Shown: in pieces, positions 6,636 through 14,684 of the stretch
Numbering within the stretch: the stretch's first letter is position 1
Layout of the letters: every line of letters starts with the position of its first letter
Source of the DNA: Teratosphaeria epicoccoides
Lineage: Eukaryota > Ascomycota > Dothideomycetes > Mycosphaerellales > Teratosphaeriaceae
NCBI GenBank assembly: GCA_021401465.1
Contig: JADDMT010000296.1
Coordinates: 1 to 14,684, forward strand
Direction: 5' to 3'
Length of the DNA: 14,684 bases
Notes under the pieces: model-generated
Told to the model about the DNA's origin: nothing
Seen by the model: the letters and a program-made list of their open reading frames with translations, nothing else
Databases searched by the model: none
Translations under genes and position numbers: made by a program

Positions 6636-9349
6636 CGCCGTCAAGGGCCCGGCCGTCTTCAAGTAGTTTAGGATGAACATCCTGTAGTAGTTAGCGAAGC
6701 CGAGGAATCTACGGACTTCCTTTTGTGTTTTTAGCTACTCCTAGTTACGCATGGCCTCTACCTTTTCTAGCTTAGTCCCCACGCCTTTTCCGTTAGCATA
6801 GATCATGAACCCTAGGTACTTGATATCCTTTTTAGCAAACTCGCTCTTCCTGGGGTCAAGGTAGAGGCCCCTGTCCTAGAGCTTCTAGAGTACTCGCGTT
6901 ACTTTAGCGAAATAGTCTTCTCGCGAACTGCCGCTATATATGATAACGTTATCCATGTACGCGGAGGCGTAGTCGTCTAATTCCTCGCGTAGTAGTATGT
7001 TAATATATCGTTAGAACGTTGCTAGAGCCCCGGATAAACCGAACGGACATACTAGCTATTCAAATGAACCGAACCTCGTGCGAAAGGCTGTCTTGTACTC
7101 ATGGCCTTTCGCCATACGGATTTAGTAGAAGGCTGACACTACGTCTACCTTAGTGAGCTACTAGGCGCCCGTGAGGTTCCTCAAGGTCTCTAGTATTAAC
7201 GGGAGGGGGTACCTATCTTGCTTCGTGATTACGTTAAGGGCGTAGTAATCGCAGCAGAACCGGAGCCCTCCTCCTAGCTTCCGGACAAAAAGCACAGGAG
7301 CCGTAGCCTCTAAGTTAGTAGGCCAAATGAATCCCTTCCCTAACAGTTTGTCTAAGGACTTCCTTAAAACAAGTAGTTCCTCCTTCGACATGCCGTATAG
7401 GGGTCCCTACGGCAGAGCCGGTTAGGATCCGTCTAGTCCTTCGCGGAGTTTGATGTAGTAGTCGATGCCAGGGCAGTGTGGCGCTAATTTTTCCGCTTCT
7501 TGGCGGCAGAATAGCAGAGCTATGTGCTAAAGCTCTAGAGGTAGTGCCTCTCTTAACTTGTCTAGCGTCGGATATTCCTTTGCCTTTAAGGCCTCCGCAA
7601 CATCCGCTGTTGTAGTCGCGCATACCTAGGTAAAGTTCCTGCGGTCCTCGTATTCTCAGTAGTTCTGTCCTTCGTCTATCTACTGTCCCGCTCTCCCATG
7701 CTAATACTGACGCCTTTCTGGCGCGGTCCGCACTTTATTGTGAGCCTTCTAGGGGTTCCCTAGTATCAGGGGGAAGGCTAGATCCTTTACTACATATGCA
7801 TACACTAGTTGCTAGAACCCCTCGATTTCTATCTAGAAGGCGACTACTCCTTCTACCGCGGAGTCTTGCATCGACGCTATTACGCCTCTCGCTATGCATG
7901 ACTCTTTGCTTATTAAGCTTAAGCCAAGACCTTTTACTAGGTCTCCGTTAATTACAGCGTAGTATTAGCACCCCTTATCGATAAGAGCTAATGTCCCGGT
8001 ATTATTTGCTAGGACTACATCAGTATAAATCAGGTTCCCGTCCATGGATCCCTTAACTCTCTCCTATCCTTCTGCTAATGTCTCTGTTACTCCTACTTCC
8101 TAACTCTAAGCGGGAGTTAATCTTTTCCCGAGTTTTTCCTCCTAGGTTCCTCTGCTATTCTATCGTCCTCTAGCAATAGCGACACTCTAGTTATGTTAAT
8201 CTAGGCTAGGGGTATAGCCGAGGCGTAGGGACACCCCTTGACTTAGTATCTAGACGCTCTGTAACAGTAGCATAGGTTATTCTCCTAGCGTTTCTCTCTC
8301 TCTGTAGCGTCTACCTATTTAGCGCGTTGTTTTCCCCCGTTGTTTTGTCAGGGTCCTTTGCTGTCATATTAGTCTCCTGTAGTACGAGTCGGTGCCATGA
8401 CTATATCCCTATCCGCGTCTATTTAGGGTCTGACCCTAGGGTTAGGTATCTGCATAGCAGCCGCGAGAATACCTTCGGAGTCCTTGTTCTTTTCCCTTAA
8501 CTACCTCCTATAGGCCGCCTTGAACTATTCAGTTGCCTCGGAGCTTGTTATGACCCTTTCGACCTCCTCTGCAAACGCGTAGTAGTCCCCCTTATCTCTT
8601 ACGTTCGCTATGTACATCCTAGCGGGATTCGAAAACGAATTCTTGAGGTATCTAATCTTCGCGTCATCTGTCTACTAGTCTCCTCCTACTAATAGCAGGA
8701 GTTCGTCGAATTCTAGCTAGTGCTCGTGCTATGGCTAGCCTGCCGCGTGTCAGAGGTTCGTGAGCTGTTCTAGAGCTTTCGCCGTCTTGTTACTATCCGC
8801 GAACATGGCCTTGAGTTACATGAGGAAAGCTTTAGGGTCCTTCGCCCTGTCCGGGCCTCCTTTCTCCCAGAAATGGCGCATCTAGGCACGCTAGCGAGCG
8901 GGGAGGGTGTCGTAGATTGTGTTCTAGTAATAATCTACGCCTATCGGGGGTTTTATCCTAGAGTACGCCCTAAGCGAACTCCTAATACAGAGCAGGTAAT
9001 CCCTAAATGATTCGGCTCTTCTGTCCTACGTTAGTAGCCTCTACTCTTAGGGTCCTGTTAGTTCTATGCCAGAGTTCGCACGCGTTGCTACGGCTAGCGC
9101 GTCCGGGAGAGCCTTTAGCAGCTCCTCTAACAGGGCGCCCGGGTTTTGTCGCTATTAGGACTCCGATTCATTTAGTGCGGCCCGCGTGGCTGTTAGCTCG
9201 GCCATAATTTGCTGTTACTAGGTATGTATTCCCTCGACAACATGGCGCATTTCTGCTAACGCTTCCTTGTTCGTGGATCCTTTAGACACTAGGGTTAATT
9301 AGCTAGGAGACAGCCTTTCTATAGTGAAATCGATCGTACTTAATGTCAT
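6636..9349 (-). pseudogene. Gag and truncated pol (protease, RT) of family 2, RIP-damaged
   Basis: Gag starts at ATG 9349 (MTLSTIDFTIERLSPS) and stays in one phase through MRHFWEKGGPDRAKDP, FADSNKTAKALEQL and NPARMYIANV to a CCHC-type knuckle at 8272-8231, where one Cys and the His now read Tyr. Pol is in the -1 phase relative to gag: protease with LIDKGC at about 7985-7968 (expected Asp-Ser/Thr-Gly-Cys), then RT from about 7395 with LGKGFI, PVLFVRK, GGGLRFCCDY, DRYPLPLI and the active site as YMDN at 6959-6948 (one Asp lost by TpG-to-TpA). The RT ends with FLGFANYYRMFI and ..AGPLTA, and sense is lost at 6636. Many TAG/TAA stops interrupt it; no indel is evident apart from the gag/pol phase change. 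RNase H and integrase are missing. Confidence 0.86.
8132..8138 (-). promoter_or_regulatory. Possible -1 frameshift site between gag and pol of family 2
   Basis: Gag phase reads G AAA AAC here, and pol continues in the -1 phase as GAA AAA CTC. The phase change between knuckle (gag phase) and protease (-1 phase) must fall in roughly 8230-8045. The heptamer is only a near match to the X XXY YYZ slippery consensus because its first base is G. No downstream pseudoknot was worked out. A one-base indel is the main alternative. Confidence 0.25.
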
Positions 9350-9377
9350 AGGTAAACGACGTATATATAGGGGTTCA

Positions 9378-9510
9378 TGTAGTATTTAACAAGTACGATA
9401 GGGAGAGAGAGACTACCTGCTAGCTGTCCGGTCTTTTATAGCCGGCCTCGTCAGGGGTCGCGTCGCATAGGCCCTAGCCTATGCCAAGACTTAGGGCCTC
9501 GCCCTTCACA
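9378..9510 (-). repeat. LTR C, 5' LTR of family 2 (133 bp)
   Basis: On the minus strand it starts TGTGAAGGG at 9510 and ends TACTACA at 9378, with TG...CA termini. It contains TATAAAAG (9440-9433) and an 8-bp inverted repeat GCATAGGC/GCCTATGC (9465-9484). The right boundary is fixed by comparison with copy 1: family 1 gag homology resumes at 9511. The length is short for a Gypsy LTR and the inner end is a guess from the termini, since the 3' partner is not in the window. Gag begins 28 nt further on. No primer-binding site was recognised with confidence. Confidence 0.5.
9433..9440 (-). promoter_or_regulatory. TATA box of LTR C
   Basis: TATAAAAG on the minus strand, the best TATA match in the window, about 70 nt into the LTR and about 84 nt upstream of the family 2 gag ATG. 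Confidence 0.5.
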
Positions 9511-9515
9511 CCATG
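9511..9515. other. Candidate target-site duplication CCATG of family 2
   Basis: These are the first five bases of copy 2 after LTR C. Copy 1, which is uninterrupted here, reads CCGTG at the same place (5466-5462, minus), so these bases belong to family 1 gag. The second copy of the five bases should lie beside the 3' LTR of family 2, outside the window. Confidence 0.4.
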
Positions 9516-12500
9516 TCTGTCGAGTACGAGAAGGCTAAGCAGGGGAAGGGACAAATAACCTCTAGCTTTGCTACCTACCTCGCCACACTCGAGGGACAGA
9601 TGCTACCCTATACCGAGACGTAACGCGTGCGGCACTTACTCGTCAAACTTAATGACGATCTTCGGAATATAATCATGACTTTTCATAAACTTCCGACAAC
9701 TTAGCAAGACCTTGTGTCCCTTACGACACGTATGGAAATCACCTTGAAGCGAAATGGAAAATCGGGCGGTAAGGACAATAAGCGTCTAAGCCCTAAGGAC
9801 CTACTAAAGGGCTACTATTACAAGCGCCCTAGGGGTTACGCCTAACGCGGTAGTTTATCCTGGAGGAGCAAGCCCTCTAAGCTAAAAGACGGTAGCGAGA
9901 AGCCTCCGAGTAGCTGCTACATCTGTAGAGCGAGGGACTACTAGGCGGCTCGCTATCCTAAACGAAGTGATAGGAAGAAGGTAAGCAAGGTGTCCGAAAC
10001 CTCCCTAGAGGGGAGGCAAAAGAAGGACAAGCCCAAGACAACCGAATGGCTACCGCGGGTATCTAAGCTGTCTGTTACTAATAGTGTAGACTCGTGGCCT
10101 GCCTAGCGCCTATCTAGTACGGTCCGAGTTAATGGCTCACTTAAGCTAGTAGACAATATGTTAGATTACCTTGCGGAGGTTAACGTGATACCCTAGAGGG
10201 TAGTCGTATAGCTCGGTTTGAAGCCGATCCCAGGAGCCCTGCTGCCTACTATGAAGTCCTTTTAGGGCGAAGGCGTAGCGGCTTAAGGCGCGTACAACGT
10301 GCGCCTCTAACTCGCGGACTCCTTAGGAGAAGTGCGCGAGACTAACGAAGTCTTCTACGCCGAAGACGTTCCTGATAAGGAGCTCCTACTTAGCCGCCCT
10401 TAGCGCTACAAGCAGGGAGTCGTTGTTAATAGAGCTACTAACAACTAGTTCTACGGCTCTATAGGCGAAGTTCCTATAGTGCGGATACATGACGCACACA
10501 GCTTCTACAAGGACATGAAGAAGGTCTAATGCGTGTATGCGGTCTACATATAGAACATCAAGGAAGACGTTACCCTTCCGCCTAAGTTAGAGGAATACGC
10601 CGATATTTTCGACGTAGAGGCTACGGCCTATGCCCGGGCCCTAGACGCGGAACATGCGATTAACCTAAAGGAGGGTTATAATCCTTCGCATCGACCTCTT
10701 TACCCTATGTCGGAATCGCAGCTCGAAACACTTCGAGACTACCTCTATAAGGCGCAAAGGAACGCGTGGATCCGACGAAGCGACAGCGAGGCTAGAGCGT
10801 TAGTTATGTTCGTCCTAAAGAAGGATAATACGCTCCGCCTATACGTTAACTATAGGGGCCTTAACGTAGTAACCTAGAAAAACCGCTGCCCCCTACTACT
10901 TATTAGCGAGACGCTTGACCGCCTTAGTCGCGCCGCCATCTTCTTGTCTATCGACTTGAAGGACGCCTACTACTAGATACCGATCCGAAAGGGCGACAAG
11001 TAGAAGACTACATTCTAAACGTAGTATAGACACTTCGAGTATACAGTGATGCCATTTAGCTTGACTAATGTACTAGCAACGTTCTAAGCGTATATTAACT
11101 AGGCCCTAGCCGGCCTTGTTAACACCTGCTACGTAGTATATTTAGACAATATACTAGTCTACTCTAACTCGAAGGAGGAGCATATTCGGCACCTAAGGAT
11201 AGTACTCGAACGGCTCCGCAAGTTCGCTCTGTACGCGAACCTAAAGAAGTGCTTATTCCTGACAGATAGGATTAAGTTTCTTAGATACATCGTCTCTACA
11301 GAAGGAGTTATCATAGATAACTGAAGGGTGTCCGTAATCGCAGAGTAGCTGCGGCTAACTACCCTCTAAGAAGTGTAGGTGTTCCTAGGATTTACTAACT
11401 TCTATTGCAGATTCATATGATCCTACTCGAAGATTGTGGCTCCCCTCACGGCCCTCGCAAAGGGCGCGGTTCGAGGAAAAAAGCTAGGGATAGTGCCTTA
11501 GGAGGAGGCTTAGAGCAAGGCTTTCTCTGAACTTAAAGTAGCTTTCTAAACTACGCCTATACTTCGGCACTTTGACCCTACTACGAAGATCCGAATAGAG
11601 ACCGATACTTCAAAATTCGCAATAGCCGCAATTATATCGCAGCTCTAGTCGCACGAAGGCAGTACGCGATAGTACCTAATTGCCTTCTAGTCACGGAAGA
11701 TGCAGGGCGCTAAGCTTAATTACGAGACTTACGACTAAGAGCTTTTAGCTATCATTAACGGCTTCAAGGAGTACCGACACTACCTCGAAGGCGTAGCGCA
11801 CCCTATTAAGGTACTTACTAACTATAACAATCTTCACGGCTTCATGGGAGTAAAGCAGCTAAGTAGTTAACAAGCAAGGTAGGCGACTTTCCTCGCTAGC
11901 TTTGACTTCGTTATCTAGCATCGTTCTAGAAAGACGAATCCGGCCGACGGTCCCTCGCGACAACCGGACTACGACACTAGAGAGCAGGGTAACTAACAGC
12001 TTCTCCCTACGCTGCAAACGAAGCTTGTAGTTTAGGGCGGCGATCTGTCGTTAGCTCCTCTTGTAGGTCGACTACAGGTCTAATAGGGCCTCATAGCCTC
12101 CGCTAGTGACGAACCCTCCTATCTAGCAGTTGTAGCGACTATGTCTAGCTCGATCCGTGCGGTAGTTAACCGGCTTACATGCGGTAAGCATGCGATGTCT
12201 AAAGAACCCTTTAAAGAAGTCTCGAGACTTATTTAGCAGTTACAAGAGCGAGAACTAGAGTTAATTAATGAGGGTGTAGCCCTCTAGAACACCGCAGGTA
12301 GTCTAAAGTATTAGACTAAGTCGGGCGACTTGTAGTACTTTAATAATAGGCTCTATGTACCCGCTAACTACGTACTCTGTTCGCAGCTCCTCTATATTCA
12401 TCATGACAATAAACTCGCGGGCCATTTTGGCGCAGAGAAGACAAACGCACTTCTCGGGCGCAAATACTAGTAGCCTACGCTAGAACAGGATGTCTCTAAC

Positions 12501-13715
12501 TATGTCAAATCCTGCTAGACGTGCTAGATTAGCAAATCTCGGCGCTATCGCCCCTATAGTAATGCTTAGGCGCTCCTACTACTAGAGAGACTATAGTAAG
12601 ACTTGACTATAGATTTCATTACTAATTTGCTACTAGCAAAGTAGAGAGGCAATGTAGTTAATACTGTCCTTGTAGTAGTCGACTGATACTCTAAGATGAA
12701 TGTCTTCATCCTATGTACGAAAAGGTGCATAAGCGGCAAGCTTGCGCGACTACTTCGCGACGAAGTTATATAGCGCTTTAGTGTCCCCCGAAGTATCCTA
12801 TTAGATCGAGGTTCTGTCTTTACTAGTAAATACTAGCAAGAATTTATGTTTGAGGCGCGTGTTAAGTACTGCCTAAGTATAGCATTCTATCTACAGACTA
12901 ATAGTCAGACTAAACGTATGAACTAGACTCTTAAGTAGTACCTTTAGTGCTACTACGCTAAGAACTAGGATGCCTAGGCTGACGTAATTCCTATAGCGGA
13001 ATTTGCAGTTAATAATAGCGTGTATGCTACTATGCGCATGTCGCCATTTCAGATTCTTTATAGCTTTGATCCGGAAATACACCTAGAACTACCTTAGGAC
13101 GAGTCTTCTAAGGAGAGGGTGCTAGCCGCCGCGGAATTAGCGCGGCGTATACGCGAGGTACATTCAGTGCTAATAGAACACTAGAAAAAGGCCTCAGAAT
13201 CCCAGATTAAACATAATAACACCTATGCTAAACCGATATAGTACGTAGTTAGTACGAAGGTGTTACTGTTAACAAAGAATCCCAAGCTGAAACTTCTAAG
13301 CAAGAAGATGACGCTAAGGTTTGTCAGACCTTTCCGGATACGTAACGCGATAGGCTCGCAGGCGTACTAGCTATCGTTGCTATTGTCGTATCATGTACAT
13401 GACATCTTCTACGTATCTCTACTCGAACTATGGGTACAGCGTAAGGGCGAAGAGCCCGCGGACCCGATACTAGTAGCAGAAGAGAACGAAGAGTAGGAAG
13501 TCGAGGGTATTAAGGACAGTATGTAGCGCAAGGGCGCAACGTACTATCTAGTGAAGTAGAAAGGATACCTACCTAAGTACATACAATAGGTTCTAGCCGA
13601 AGACTACAAGAACGCTCTAGAAGCTATTCGTGAATTCGAAGAGTAGAGGAGGCGTAAGTAGGGCTTAAGAAGGTTAATTCGTAGGAAGATAAGGGTTCTA
13701 GAGCAGAATTCTTAA
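9513..13715 (+). pseudogene. Gag-pol polyprotein of family 1, copy 2 (5'-truncated, RIP-inactivated)
   Basis: A single phase runs 1,400 codons to TAA at 13713-13715 with no frameshift and about 70 in-frame stops by hand count (about 53 TAG, 14 TAA, 3 TGA). Order: gag C-terminal half (MTFHKLP, TTRMEITLKRN); CCHC knuckle at 9915-9956 (CYICRARDY, then a stop, then AARY); retropepsin-like region about 10150-10180; linker (HAINLKEGYN) and RT from about 10530 with FVLKKDNTLRLYVNYRGLN and YLDN at 11139-11150; RNase H (ETDTSKFAIAAIISQ near 11598, NYETYDQEL-like near 11720); integrase zinc motif with His at 12399 and Cys at 12513 and 12522; DDE core with LDRGSVFTSKY and TNSQTKR at 12900-12917 (catalytic Glu now Lys); chromodomain about 13494-13650. 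The ATG at 9513 is internal (copy 1 has GTG), not a real start. Confidence 0.9.
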
Positions 13716-13930
13716 CATGTGTATATAGCGCATAACGCGCGAAGTAACAACAAGAAGCAAACGCCCTACTCATATATCATTAATGCCTAAAGGCACACCT
13801 AGAATAAACCTAAGAAGAACAAGAGACATGCTCGGATTAGCTTTGTAGCTAATACTTAGCGACTACTAGTTAGGGGCTTCCTAACTAAACCCGAAGCAGA
13901 AGAGTCTTTCTTGTTATAGTCCGCTAGGGA
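13716..13930. other. Spacer between convergent pol and antisense ORF of family 1
   Basis: These 215 bp lie between the two facing stop codons. They are conserved with 1047-1261 at identical length. No reading frame, promoter or terminator was recognised. Overlapping 3' ends of the sense and antisense transcripts would meet here. Confidence 0.5.
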
Positions 13931-14684
13931 CTACCTACCTGCACAGGGTCTACTAAACACCCCGAAGCGACTATGAGTAACAGGAGTAGTAACGCCACGA
14001 AGGGAGGCTAGCATCTTCTTCTTTAGTAGGTTGCGAGAGAGCTCGTCTTTAGAGCCTATAGTAGCTAGAGAGCTAGCGACACCCTTACCGCGCCTAGTCG
14101 TGACGACTACCTCATCCTTAGCATTAGAAGGCGAAGAGACTCGAGCGCGCTTGCGGCTGTCGCGCTCGGCCCTCGAGATTATCTTGCGCTTCTTGACACA
14201 AGTGTCGACTACATCATTAGACTTAGTGTCCCCCTTAGGCGTAACTAGTGCAGTGACACTACGGCGCAAAGGGATCATGTTAGGACCGAAGGTATCCTAG
14301 ACGTCGTCATCCTCCTTATCCTTAAAGATCTAGCCTAGAGGCTTGTGTCTTAGCGTCTTGACAGACGTAGTGTAGATCGCAAGCGGGGAAGGTTTGGCTT
14401 CCTTGTCGCTAACCTTAATTTTGGCCCTAGCGTTCTTCTTCTTCTTAGATAGTAGCGTTAAGGCGGCGTAGGCGGTAGCGCTATAATGTATTAGCTATAC
14501 GCACGCGACAGGATTCGAGTAAGTAACTTACGGCTTAGTCCTTAGGACTAGCTTAGAGGCAGGCTGTCTCTCGGTACGGCGCTAGGGCGTAGCCTTAGCG
14601 GCAGGAGCGGTAAATTGCTTGATAACCTTCTTGCGGATTATCCGCGTCTTAAAGTCATCGTTAATAGAGGCAAGGGCCCCGAGT
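13931..14684 (-). pseudogene. Antisense ORF of family 1, copy 2 (basic protein, C-terminal part)
   Basis: One minus-strand phase extends 251 codons from the window edge to TAG at 13933-13931. Five stops interrupt it (four TAG, one TAA) and the last 115 codons from ATG 14278 are open, the longest uninterrupted frame in the window. The product is rich in Lys, Arg, Ser and Thr with basic clusters KKKK, KKRK, RKRAR and LLKKK that could be nuclear localisation or nucleic-acid-binding segments, and acidic KEDDDV. The last 20 codons recur in copy 1 (987-1046), which ties the ORF to the element. It faces pol tail to tail. I do not recognise the family. By position it could be the C-terminal counterpart of the Zn2Cys6-like ORF at 1-420, but the two do not overlap in the part visible here. 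The true start is outside the window. Confidence 0.55.

Larger units (their letters stand above)
6636..9510 (-). mobile_element. Family 2: 5' half of a second Ty3/Gypsy retrotransposon
   Basis: Read on the minus strand: short 5' LTR C (9510-9378), 28-nt leader, gag from 9349, zinc knuckle, protease and RT, ending abruptly at 6636 where LTR B of copy 1 begins. RNase H, integrase and 3' LTR are absent from the window and should lie beyond the nested insertions to the left. Its protein sequence differs clearly from family 1 (YMDN rather than YLDD, a different gag, separate gag and pol phases), so it is a different lineage. LTR C abuts copy 2 gag, so family 2 inserted into copy 2. Confidence 0.85.
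9511..13990 (+). repeat. Right arm of the 4,480-bp inverted repeat
   Basis: Reverse-complement partner of 987-5466, equal in length at every landmark checked. Differences are mainly C/T and G/A. Each copy carries damage the other lacks: copy 1 keeps YLDD while copy 2 has YLDN, and copy 2 keeps the first two knuckle Cys while copy 1 keeps the last. Confidence 0.93.
9511..14684 (+). mobile_element. Family 1 copy 2: chromodomain Ty3/Gypsy retrotransposon, 5' part displaced
   Basis: Plus-strand element with gag (from the codon matching copy 1 position 5466), knuckle, protease, RT, RNase H, integrase, chromodomain, pol stop at 13713-13715, a 215-bp spacer and a convergent antisense ORF running off the right edge. 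The first 255 gag codons and the 5' LTR are missing because family 2 inserted at 9510/9511; they should be found left of the whole nest. The 3' LTR should lie to the right of the window. Confidence 0.85.

Noticed and set aside
7315..7623. 102-codon minus-strand open frame as a separate gene
   Set aside because: It lies in another phase over the protease-RT region of family 2, where the pol phase gives clear RT motifs. It is a shadow frame.
9007..9207. 66-codon plus-strand open frame
   Set aside because: It is antisense to family 2 gag, starts and stops by chance and shows no motif.
12891..13082. 63-codon minus-strand open frame
   Set aside because: It is the complement of the integrase core of copy 2. 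The plus-strand phase carries the DDE motif region.
9513..13715. Alternative genetic code or programmed readthrough with TAG read as Gln
   Set aside because: TAG also replaces expected Trp, TAA/TGA replaces expected Arg, and His-to-Tyr, Cys-to-Tyr, Asp-to-Asn and Glu-to-Lys changes occur at motif residues. One C-to-T process explains all of these; a code change does not.
14031..14300. 89-codon plus-strand open frame
   Set aside because: It is the complement of the antisense ORF, whose C-terminus is supported by homology in copy 1. No motif is seen in the plus-strand translation.
1..14684. Host genes, tRNA or rRNA genes
   Set aside because: Every stretch is accounted for by retroelement coding, LTR or leader sequence, and no tRNA-like or rRNA-like segment was recognised by eye.

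Overview
The window is a block of decayed LTR retrotransposons with no recognisable host gene. It most likely comes from a filamentous ascomycete (Pezizomycotina). Long gag-pol frames are broken almost only by point changes of the C-to-T / G-to-A type in CpA/TpG and CpG context: Gln and Trp codons read TAG or TAA, His and Cys read Tyr, catalytic Asp/Glu read Asn/Lys. Indels are nearly absent. This is the signature of repeat-induced point mutation (RIP). The species cannot be named from the sequence.

Layout. 1-986 is the right end of element X (plus strand): the start of an antisense ORF with a Zn2Cys6-like cluster and coiled coil (1-420, minus), a polypurine tract, and the 3' LTR (LTR A, 497-986). 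987-6635 is copy 1 of a chromodomain Ty3/Gypsy element (family 1, minus strand): the last codons of its own antisense ORF (987-1046, plus), a full-length fused gag-pol frame (6226 down to 1262), a short leader, and the 5' LTR (LTR B, 6298-6635). 6636-9510 is the 5' half of a second Gypsy family (family 2, minus): gag, protease and RT cut off before RNase H, with a short 5' LTR (LTR C, 9378-9510). 9511-14684 is copy 2 of family 1 (plus strand): gag-pol lacking the gag start (9513-13715), then a convergent antisense ORF (13931-14684, minus) that runs off the window.

At all three junctions an LTR terminus abuts the interior of another element. The simplest reading is a four-level nest: copy 2 (oldest) was hit in gag by family 2, family 2 was hit near the RT/RNase H boundary by copy 1, and copy 1 was hit in its antisense ORF by element X (youngest). 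Copies 1 and 2 form a 4,480-bp inverted repeat with no net length difference between arms (paired positions sum to 14977).

The least routine content is the antisense coding. Family 1 carries an antisense ORF convergent with pol, supported by two copies. Element X carries an antisense Zn2Cys6-like/coiled-coil ORF starting 76 bp from its 3' LTR. That LTR holds five regularly built inverted repeats around GATCTGT, all with 7-nt centres, just upstream of its TATA box. An element-encoded regulator acting on its own LTR is a testable hypothesis. All coordinates and counts were made by hand.
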